Shown here piece after piece: positions 24,051 through 29,538 of a DNA stretch of 29,538 nucleotides (position 1 is the first letter of the stretch; every line of letters begins with the position of its first letter). The position numbers and the translations under genes are program-made. The notes beneath the pieces are model-generated. The model had not been told where the DNA came from. It searched no databases and was given only the letters and a program-made list of their open reading frames with translations. The stretch is from CAYWMP01 sp964459445 (GTDB taxonomy: Bacteria > Desulfobacterota > DSM-4660 > Desulfatiglandales > HGW-15): NCBI GenBank assembly GCA_964459445.1, contig CAYWMP010000059.1, positions 1 through 29,538 on the forward strand, read 5' to 3'.

Positions 24051-25793
24051 GTGCCGGATAAGATTATTTCGCTTTATCGCCAGGGGCTCGCAAAGGAAAA
24101 GGGAGCCGTAAAGAAGGATTGGGGCGGAAAGATTTCCGTTGCCTTGGCATACCCCAATAGTTACCGAACCGGCATGTCCAATCTGGGATTTCAGGTTGTC
24201 TATCAATTACTCAATGAGAGAAAAGACATTGTCGCCGAAAGGATATTTTTGCCTGAAGGTGAAGAAATGTCCCTCTATCTGGAAACGGGAAAGCCTCTGC
24301 TTTCCATGGAATCCCAGGCCCCCCTTCATAAATTCGACCTTGTGGCCTTTTCTCTGTCTTTTGAGAATGATTACCCCAACATACTCAGGATCCTCCACCT
24401 GGGTAAAGTCCCCCAGCTATCGGAAGAAAGGGATAACCCCCACCCTTTCGTGATAGCTGGGGGGATTACCACCTTCCTTAATCCGGAACCTCTCTCCCAT
24501 TTTTTCGATTTCTTTCTTCTAGGGGAAGCCGAAGGCATTCTGAATGAATTTATTGATCTCTTTAAGGACATCAGACAGACCTCCTCAAAGAGACAGGATG
24601 TCTTGAAAACCCTTGCTAGGGATCTTAAATTCGTTTATGTCCCTTCCCTGTACCATATTGAATATCGCAAGGACGGCACCATTCAATCCATGGTGCCTGA
24701 ACAGAAATCCATTCCGGAGAAGATAGAAACAGGGCGCCAGCCACCAGTCGATGCCCCGATTTCCCTTTCCAAGATCCTGACGCCCGAAACACACTTTTCA
24801 AATAAAATCCTCGTGGAACTCGGTCGAGGGTGCGGCCGGTCTTGTCGTTTTTGTGCCGCCGGATATGTTTACAGACCCCCAAGATTTCATGACCAGAACA
24901 AATTGGTGGACTGCGTTGAAAAGGCATTGGAAGACGGCCAGGAAATCGGCCTGCTCAGTACCGCAGTATCGGATACGCCCGGCATCGAACGCATAACCAG
25001 GATGATCGTCGAAAAAGGCGGCACCTTTTCCGTGTCTTCTCTCAGGGCTGACACCCTGACGGAGTCTCTGCTCGAGAATTTGAAAAACGCCGGACAGAGA
25101 ACCCTGGCTATTGCCCCTGAAGCCGGGTCCGATAGGCTGCGACAGGTTATCAACAAACACCTTTCAGAGGATCAGATCATTGAAGCCGTTCAAAGGATAG
25201 CAAGGACAGGCCACTTTGACCTCAGACTCTATTTCATGATCGGTCTTCCTACAGAAACAAAGGATGATGTTGAAGGGATAGTAGATCTGGTCAAGGTGAT
25301 CAAACATCACATTGTCAAGGAATCCAGGACCCGCGGAAGAATAGGGCATATTAAGCTGAGCGTGAACTGCTTCATACCGAAACCCTTTACCCCCTTTCAG
25401 TGGTTCCCCATGGAACAGGTCAAAAGTCTGAAGGCGAAACAGAAGTGGTTGAAGAAGGCCTTGGGGCGTGAGGGCGGCATCAAGGTGAGTTTTGACCTGC
25501 CGAAATGGGCCTATGTGCAAACCCTGCTGTCCATGGGTGATCGGAGGGTGGGAGCGATCCTTTCCTCAGTTCATCAAAGGGATGAAAACTGGACAAAGGC
25601 CTTTCGTCATTCGGAACTGAATCCGGATTTTTTTGTCTATCGCCCAAGAGATAGTGAGGAGACTCTGCCCTGGGACTTTATTGACAACGGCATCCGCAAA
25701 GAACATCTCCTGAAAGAATACAAGTTGGCCCTGAAAGGCAGGGAGTCGGATGTGTGTCGTGTGGGTGACTGCGACAGGTGCGGCGTGTGTTAG
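24051..25793 (+). CDS. B12-binding radical-SAM protein, TIGR03960 type
   Basis: This 580-residue protein has an N-terminal cobalamin-binding-like region (ALAYPNSYRTGMSNLG and AGGITTFLNPEPL, up to about residue 165) and a radical-SAM barrel. The cluster cysteines are C261, C265 and C268 in RGCGRSCRFCAAGYVYRPPR, and the SAM-binding stretch APEAGSDRLRQVINK follows near 353-367. The C-terminus is a cysteine motif, CRVGDCDRCGVC, typical of the TIGR03960 family. The substrate is unproven; in other bacteria members often stand next to a DUF2344 protein or ribonuclease G, neither present here. The GTG start gives a plausible N-terminus. It follows ftsZ by 132 bases in the same direction and converges with tupC. 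Confidence 0.88.
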   Translation: MPDKIISLYRQGLAKEKGAVKKDWGGKISVALAYPNSYRTGMSNLGFQVVYQLLNERKDIVAERIFLPEGEEMSLYLETGKPLLSMESQAPLHKFDLVAFSLSFENDYPNILRILHLGKVPQLSEERDNPHPFVIAGGITTFLNPEPLSHFFDFFLLGEAEGILNEFIDLFKDIRQTSSKRQDVLKTLARDLKFVYVPSLYHIEYRKDGTIQSMVPEQKSIPEKIETGRQPPVDAPISLSKILTPETHFSNKILVELGRGCGRSCRFCAAGYVYRPPRFHDQNKLVDCVEKALEDGQEIGLLSTAVSDTPGIERITRMIVEKGGTFSVSSLRADTLTESLLENLKNAGQRTLAIAPEAGSDRLRQVINKHLSEDQIIEAVQRIARTGHFDLRLYFMIGLPTETKDDVEGIVDLVKVIKHHIVKESRTRGRIGHIKLSVNCFIPKPFTPFQWFPMEQVKSLKAKQKWLKKALGREGGIKVSFDLPKWAYVQTLLSMGDRRVGAILSSVHQRDENWTKAFRHSELNPDFFVYRPRDSEETLPWDFIDNGIRKEHLLKEYKLALKGRESDVCRVGDCDRCGVC

Positions 25794-25823
25794 GCCCTTA
25801 CAGGGCACCGGTGGCTCTTAGCC
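25794..25823. terminator. Paired short hairpins between convergent genes
   Basis: GCCCT/AGGGC (25794-25806, loop TAC) starts directly after the radical-SAM stop codon, and GGCT/AGCC (25813-25823, loop CTT) follows. They sit between the convergent radical-SAM gene and tupC. No T-run accompanies them on either strand, so they are more likely mRNA 3'-end stabilisers or pause sites than strong intrinsic terminators. Confidence 0.35.
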
Positions 25824-25851
25824 TGTGGTTGTTGGCATGAGTGAGTTGGGG

Positions 25852-26859
25852 TCAGAATATCTGAATGCTTTCCTGGGGACAGAACACCACTATTTCGCCA
25901 CCGATGCGGATCGATTCGGCCTTCATGAGTTCCTTTGGAATCAAAATAGTCACTGGAACGCCGATATCAATGACGGCCTTCACGTTCTCATCAGCATCCA
26001 TTAATTGGGTGATCCTTCCTTTGAATGCATTCCTCTCGACAGTGGCCCCCTGACCCAGGAATATCTCCACTTTCGTGGGATCTATCGCCACCCTGACCTT
26101 CCCCGATCGTTCAGTCTCTACAAGTAATTTGAATGTATCCTGAATCAGACAGAGCCTGTTCCCCTTATCATCTTCTTCAATTCGTCCCCCGAATATATTT
26201 TCGAGTGCTGAGGGGGCTTGTTTCCCTTCGAAAAGGGAGATGACGTTGTTGGTCAGTTTTGAGGCTTGAGAGAGATTGTGGGTGCTGAAGATGATTGAAA
26301 TATGCTTTTCTTCATTTATTTCTTTGATAATTTTTTCGATGGTTGTCTGATTCTCAATGTCCACATTGGCTGTGGGTTCATCAAAGAGCATCACCTCAGG
26401 AGAACAGGCCAGGGCCTGGGCTATGGCGACCCGTTGCGTCTCACCACCCGAAAGGGTCTTGGCATCCGCATGGATGAAATCCCTCATACCCACGAGATCG
26501 AGCGAACTCTCGATGATCCCCTCTCTTTCTGTTTTTGGAATGCCCCGCACCTTGAGACCGAATTCCAGATTTTTATGCACCGTCGCGGTGAAGAGTATAG
26601 GATTCTGTTGCACCATAACAATCCGGCGACGCAGTGCAGTGAGGTTGTTTCCTTTAAAATCAACGGCCATGCCTTTGTATTTGATTTCCCCCGATGTGGG
26701 CGGAATTAGGAGGCCGAGGATTTCAAGAAGCGTGGTTTTACCGGAACCGTTGGGACCCAGTAGTGAATAGATGCGGCCCTTGCGAAAGACCAAAGAGGGG
26801 ATATCCAAGACCGATCTCTGGTCATAGAGCTTTTTGAGGTTGTTTATCTCGAAAAGCAT
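25852..26859 (-). CDS. tupC: Tungstate ABC transporter ATP-binding protein TupC
   Basis: This 335-residue ABC ATPase powers tungstate import. Motifs in order are Walker A GPNGSGKTT at 35-43, the Q-loop VQQN at 83-86, the signature LSGGE at 136-140, Walker B VMLFDEP at 156-162 and the switch His194 in FSTHN. The C-terminal third (about 255-335, ending VVFCPQESIQIF) is a TOBE/Mop-like domain, as in oxyanion importers, and may sense the metal. The tupB stop overlaps its start by one base (TGATG), with AGGAG about 9 bases upstream. Tungstate rather than molybdate is inferred from the TupA and TupB partners. Confidence 0.9.
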   Translation of the reverse strand: MLFEINNLKKLYDQRSVLDIPSLVFRKGRIYSLLGPNGSGKTTLLEILGLLIPPTSGEIKYKGMAVDFKGNNLTALRRRIVMVQQNPILFTATVHKNLEFGLKVRGIPKTEREGIIESSLDLVGMRDFIHADAKTLSGGETQRVAIAQALACSPEVMLFDEPTANVDIENQTTIEKIIKEINEEKHISIIFSTHNLSQASKLTNNVISLFEGKQAPSALENIFGGRIEEDDKGNRLCLIQDTFKLLVETERSGKVRVAIDPTKVEIFLGQGATVERNAFKGRITQLMDADENVKAVIDIGVPVTILIPKELMKAESIRIGGEIVVFCPQESIQIF

Positions 26860-27554
26860 CAGGTTCGGCTCCTGCCCTGAAGATAATTGAAGAATATATT
26901 AACACTGAAAGCGATCAGAAGGAGCACAATCCCGAGGGCGACGCCCAGGACAAATTCGCCCTTATCATACTCAAGGGCCATGGCCGTGGTCATGGTGCGA
27001 GTAAAACCCTTCGCATTACCACCCAGCATCATGCTGATGCCCACCTCGGCGATAACCCTCCCGAAGGCGGCTATGATAGCGGCAATCACCCCGAATCGGG
27101 CCTCACGGAAGATTGCAAGGGCCATTTGAAAGGGGGTTGCCCCGAGGGTCAGCGCCGTTTTTCGGTATTTGGTGTCAATTTGACTGACGGCCGCAATTGT
27201 CAAAGATGCAACAATGGGTAAGATCAGGATGACTTGCCCGATCACCATGGCCTTCTGGGTGTAAAGAAGATCCAGGATCCCAAGGAGGCCCCTTCGAGAA
27301 ATGAAGGCATAAACAAGGAGCCCAATGACCACTGTGGGAATGGCCATGAGGGAATTCAAGATGGTGATAACCGCTCTCTTTCCGGCAAAGGTCCTCAGGG
27401 CGACAAAAAATCCTGCCGGAACACCCAGTAGGCTGGCGATGATAGTGGAACTCAGGCTTACTTTAAGAGACGTATAGATAACAAGGTAGAGCTCGGAGTC
27501 CAGAGACCAGAGCAGTAGAACGGCAGATATAAAGCTGTCAAGGAGAAGTTCCAT
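26859..27554 (-). CDS. tupB: Tungstate ABC transporter permease TupB
   Basis: This 231-residue inner-membrane permease has five or six membrane helices. The cytoplasmic coupling segment EARFGVIAAIIAAFGRVIAEVGIS with its preceding TLGATPFQMAL (about residues 137-147) marks a binding-protein-dependent transporter permease; the AEVG element is common in the TupB/ModB group. No good ribosome-binding site precedes the ATG at 27554. This is unusual for this window and may reflect the repeat-rich gap separating it from tupA. It is coupled to tupC by a one-base overlap. Confidence 0.9.
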   Translation of the reverse strand: MELLLDSFISAVLLLWSLDSELYLVIYTSLKVSLSSTIIASLLGVPAGFFVALRTFAGKRAVITILNSLMAIPTVVIGLLVYAFISRRGLLGILDLLYTQKAMVIGQVILILPIVASLTIAAVSQIDTKYRKTALTLGATPFQMALAIFREARFGVIAAIIAAFGRVIAEVGISMMLGGNAKGFTRTMTTAMALEYDKGEFVLGVALGIVLLLIAFSVNIFFNYLQGRSRT

Positions 27555-27610
27555 AATCCAATCACACTAGCACAACTGTCTATTTAGCCAGTAAAAGAAA
27601 CCTTGTTCAT

Positions 27611-27636
27611 CCTCCGCAGTAGTGCTATCGCGGAGG
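27611..27636. repeat. Perfect inverted repeat in the tup gap
   Basis: CCTCCGC at 27611-27617 and GCGGAGG at 27630-27636 pair perfectly across 12 bases. It stands beside the larger nested element and resembles the GC-rich hairpins of dispersed intergenic repeats. Confidence 0.5.
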
Positions 27637-27652
27637 GCAGGCTCCGGTGGCG

Positions 27653-27790
27653 GTTCCCGCAGAGGTCAGGGTTCAACAGAACCGGTCATTTCATCGGGAG
27701 GGACTATTCTGTCCTTCGACTTTGCTCAGGACCGTGAGCCTGTCGAACGGCATGGGATCTTGAGGCGTGAACCCTCCCATCTACGGGAAC
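27653..27790. repeat. 138-base nested inverted-repeat (REP/MITE-like) element
   Basis: The outer arms are 23 bases each, 27653-27675 and 27768-27790, matching in 19 of 23 positions as inverted copies (GTTCCCG...GGGTTCA against TGAACCC...CGGGAAC). Inside lies a second palindrome at 27715-27747 with TTCGAC and GCTCA on the left and TGAGC and GTCGAA on the right. The inner motif (CTTCGAC...GCTCAGG...GTGAGCCTGTCGAA) resembles a repeat widely scattered in environmental bacterial genomes. No transposase is present. No clear target duplication was found at the ends. Confidence 0.6.
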
Positions 27791-27897
27791 GGCAAAGCTA
27801 GGTGGAATTCTTTATAAGATAGGGCTTGAAAAAAAGAACCCGACCTCCGCCATTGCTTCGCTTTTCCCAGTGTCCTCTTCGCCTCTGTGCGAGAATA

Positions 27898-28818
27898 CTA
27901 CTTTGCGTCCGGAATAGCATCCGGGAAAAAGGCCTGTTGTCCTTGGATCTTGTATTTGCTGATCAGGGCCTGAGCCGTTTCAGATACCAGCCACTTCGCG
28001 AATCGACCGGCCGAGTCAAATCTGACATGGGGATATTTTTTGGGATTGATGGGGATAATCCCATAGGGATTGTAAAGGTTTTCATCCCCTTCGCATAAAA
28101 TCTCCAAATCAAGACCCTGTTCCCGGCCGAATTTATACTTCAAGTAGGTCCCTCGATCCGCAAGGGTATAAGCCTGCTTTTCTTCCGCATAGGTCAAGGT
28201 CTTGCCCATGCCCTGACCGATCGATAAATACCTTTGTCCGAGTCCAGGGGGGTGCTGAAAGGAGACATTTCGCTTTTTGCCTTTCTTAAAGATTTCGGTT
28301 GTCTTTTTTGTAAGTGTCATACCGCTGGATTTCCACAGGGCCTGCTCCTTCGTATGGGTGCCACTGTCATCTCCTCTGGAAATAAACTTTTGATTAGCCT
28401 CGGCAATCCTTCTAAGGGCGGCATCAGCCTTATTCATGCCTTTAACCATTGCAGGATCGGAAGCAGGACCCAGGATTACAAAGTCATTATGCATGACGCC
28501 CAATCTATAGGCGCCGTAGCCATCGGCTACGAATTTTTCTTCTCGGCTCTTTGCATGCACAAAGATGACATCCACGTTCCCGTCTTGGCCATCGCGGATT
28601 GCCGCGCCTGTTCCTTTGGCAAAGACTTTCACTCGGATCCCCGTCTCTTTGGTGAATTCGGGGAGCAACACATCCAGAAGGCCTGAGTTTTCGGTGCTCG
28701 TGGTGGTTGACATCTTTATGATTTTTTCGTCGGCATTAAGTATTGAGGGAAAAACAAGTCCAACAAGTGCTGTCAGACAAATCAGTGTTTTCTTTGCTCG
28801 TTCGATGATCTTCGCCAT
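27898..28818 (-). CDS. tupA: Tungstate-binding periplasmic protein TupA
   Basis: This 306-residue extracytoplasmic solute-binding protein captures tungstate for TupBC. A signal peptide is clear: basic start (MAKIIERAKK), hydrophobic core TLICLTALVGLVFPSI and probable cleavage after LNA at residue 29; there is no lipobox cysteine. Ligand-site signatures are STTTSTENSGLLD at 37-49, KGTGAAI near 68-74 and FISRGDDSGTH at 145-155, which distinguish TupA from ModA. The start is the ATG at 28816-28818 with AAGGGA 8 bases upstream. A further in-frame ATG at 28905 lies beyond the predicted promoter and is rejected. It is the first gene of tupABC but stands 343 bases from tupB. Confidence 0.92.
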   Translation of the reverse strand: MAKIIERAKKTLICLTALVGLVFPSILNADEKIIKMSTTTSTENSGLLDVLLPEFTKETGIRVKVFAKGTGAAIRDGQDGNVDVIFVHAKSREEKFVADGYGAYRLGVMHNDFVILGPASDPAMVKGMNKADAALRRIAEANQKFISRGDDSGTHTKEQALWKSSGMTLTKKTTEIFKKGKKRNVSFQHPPGLGQRYLSIGQGMGKTLTYAEEKQAYTLADRGTYLKYKFGREQGLDLEILCEGDENLYNPYGIIPINPKKYPHVRFDSAGRFAKWLVSETAQALISKYKIQGQQAFFPDAIPDAK

Positions 28819-28849
28819 CGTTTTTATCCCTTTTTGATCAGATTTGATA

Positions 28850-28867
28850 TATGTCTTCGTTGACATA
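28850..28867 (-). promoter_or_regulatory. Inverted repeat in the tupA leader, candidate operator
   Basis: TATGTC at 28850-28855 and GACATA at 28862-28867 form a perfect 6-base inverted repeat with 6 bases between. It begins next to the predicted transcription start and ends about 30 bases before the tupA ATG. Symmetric arms of this size suit a dimeric repressor. Tungstate-responsive regulators such as TaoR control tup genes in Desulfovibrio, but I cannot confirm that this is its site. Confidence 0.45.
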
Positions 28868-28875
28868 AGTGAAAG

Positions 28876-28905
28876 AATATAGAAAACACCTGATAGGACT
28901 GTCAA
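28876..28905 (-). promoter_or_regulatory. Promoter of tupA
   Basis: On the minus strand TTGACA (28900-28905) is a perfect -35 box and TATATT (28876-28881) a good -10 box, 18 bases apart. Transcription would begin near 28869, about 50 bases before the tupA ATG. This supports the chosen start. Confidence 0.65.
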
Positions 28906-29007
28906 GGATTAATATAGGTGAAAGGAAAATGTAAAAGGGCAGAGATGCATAAGGAAAACTTTAGAGATAAGACAAAAATGAATGGCAACGGATTAAACTG
29001 TAGGCAA

Positions 29008-29035
29008 GGAGACCCTGCTGTAATGCAAGGCCTCC
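29008..29035 (-). terminator. Strand-specific hairpin after the universal stress gene
   Basis: On the minus strand GGAGGCCTTGC and GCAGGGTCTCC form an 11-base-pair stem with a 6-base loop, 9 bases after the stop codon. Two of the pairs are G-U wobbles, possible only in the minus-strand RNA, so the structure probably works at RNA level in the usp transcript. There is no U-run, so it may be a 3'-end stabiliser or a weak terminator before the tupA promoter. Confidence 0.5.
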
Positions 29036-29044
29036 GGTATATAT

Positions 29045-29497
29045 TTACCCTTCAGGGCTGACGGGAATAGTCACCACGGGAACAGATGAGTTTTTGACGA
29101 CCTTTTCCGCAACGCTGCCGAAACGGAAATGGCCTTTGCGTCCATGACTGGCCATCACCACCATATCCGGCTTTGTTTCGGCGATGTAGTTCATAATTTC
29201 CTTTGCGGGATCGCCTATTGCAATGTGTTTGACAAAAAGAGGACATCCCTTCAGGTGGTCATCGCAAAGCTTGTCCAGTCGTTCACTCGCCTTTTTCTCT
29301 TCCCATTCATAGAGTTTCTTCACGTGTGAATTGTCAAATTCGCCGTACCAGGGATCTTCCTGATGTCCCAAATCATCAATCACATAGAGCACGTGCACAT
29401 CGGTCTGATACTTTTCCGTTAAAGACGTCACGTAGGGCAGAGCTTTTTCCGCGTTAGCTGAGAAATCCGTTGGCCATAATATTTTTTTTACCGGCAT
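29045..29497 (-). CDS. Universal stress protein, UspA family
   Basis: This 150-residue cytoplasmic protein has the Usp alpha/beta fold. It begins KKILWPTDFSANAEKAL, with the Asp in PTDFS that contacts adenine in ATP-binding members, and ends with SVAEKVVKNSSVPVVTI. The nucleotide loop is altered: the usual G-2x-G-9x-G-S appears as A116-S-H-G119, then seven residues, then G127-S128. The first Gly is Ala and the loop is two residues shorter, so ATP binding is uncertain. AAGGAGG precedes the ATG by 5 bases, which fixes the start. It is transcribed in the same direction as tupA but is probably a separate unit, since tupA has its own promoter. Confidence 0.9.
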   Translation of the reverse strand: MPVKKILWPTDFSANAEKALPYVTSLTEKYQTDVHVLYVIDDLGHQEDPWYGEFDNSHVKKLYEWEEKKASERLDKLCDDHLKGCPLFVKHIAIGDPAKEIMNYIAETKPDMVVMASHGRKGHFRFGSVAEKVVKNSSVPVVTIPVSPEG

Positions 29498-29538
29498 TTT
29501 TAACCTCCTTGCTGAACAACTCAGTGTCTCCCTAACTT

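Larger units (their letters stand above)
27555..27897. other. 343-base gap between tupA and tupB, repeat-rich
   Basis: No gene was found. The middle carries the nested inverted repeats listed separately. The part next to tupA (27791-27897) shows no ORF and has a seven-base A-run at about 27830 (T-run on the minus strand) without a good stem before it. Genes tupA and tupBC are normally adjacent, so this looks like an insertion into the operon. Confidence 0.55.

Noticed and set aside
28819..28905. ATG at 28905 as the tupA start
   Set aside because: It overlaps the predicted -35 box, and the resulting N-terminus would bury the signal peptide 30 residues inside.
1..29538. CRISPR arrays, tRNA or rRNA genes, transposases, restriction or defence genes
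   Set aside because: I looked for regular spaced repeats, cloverleaf-like segments and transposase or nuclease motifs and found none beyond the small repeats listed.

Overview
The window looks like chromosome of a mesophilic Desulfobacterota (deltaproteobacterial) bacterium, probably a sulfate reducer or a syntroph. This is inferred from three things: a complete division and cell-wall (dcw) cluster of proteobacterial order, in which the MurE carries the meso-diaminopimelate signature; a TIGR03960-type B12/radical-SAM gene directly after ftsZ; and a tungstate-specific tupABC transporter. No tRNA, rRNA, CRISPR array or intact insertion sequence was seen.

Layout. (1) 1-825: an orphan excisionase-like helix-turn-helix gene on the minus strand, then about 590 bases without a supported gene. 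That stretch holds a block of short hairpins and a very AT-rich island. (2) 826-5026, minus strand: a probable stress operon read Hsp20 -> Lon-like protease (COG1067 type) -> cysteine-cluster protein -> SAM methyltransferase. (3) 5027-5903: a long region with no convincing gene. It ends in the dcw promoter, which is overlapped by four MraZ-type direct repeats at exact 10-base spacing. (4) 5904-23918, plus strand: mraZ, rsmH, ftsL, ftsI, murE, murF, a stand-alone CheY-like receiver, mraY, murD, ftsW, murG, murC, murB, ftsQ, ftsA, ftsZ. Many genes overlap by a few bases, so the cluster is probably largely co-transcribed and translationally coupled. ddl is absent from its common place. (5) 24051-25793: the radical-SAM/B12 protein. 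(6) 25852-28818, minus strand: tupA, then a 343-base gap with nested inverted repeats, then tupB and tupC. (7) 29045-29497, minus strand: a universal stress protein followed by a strand-specific hairpin.

How it works together. MurC, D, E and F build the UDP-MurNAc-pentapeptide and MurB supplies UDP-MurNAc. MraY and MurG make lipid II, FtsW and FtsI polymerise and crosslink it at the septum, and FtsL, FtsQ, FtsA and FtsZ organise the divisome. MraZ probably represses the whole cluster through its upstream repeats.

The least expected items are small ones. A 52-codon ORF fills the murG-murC gap with ATGA overlaps at both ends. A phenylalanine-rich 27-codon ORF and tandem hairpins lie between ftsA and ftsZ, resembling an attenuator. 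A receiver-only response regulator sits between murF and mraY. A nested inverted-repeat element separates tupA from tupBC.
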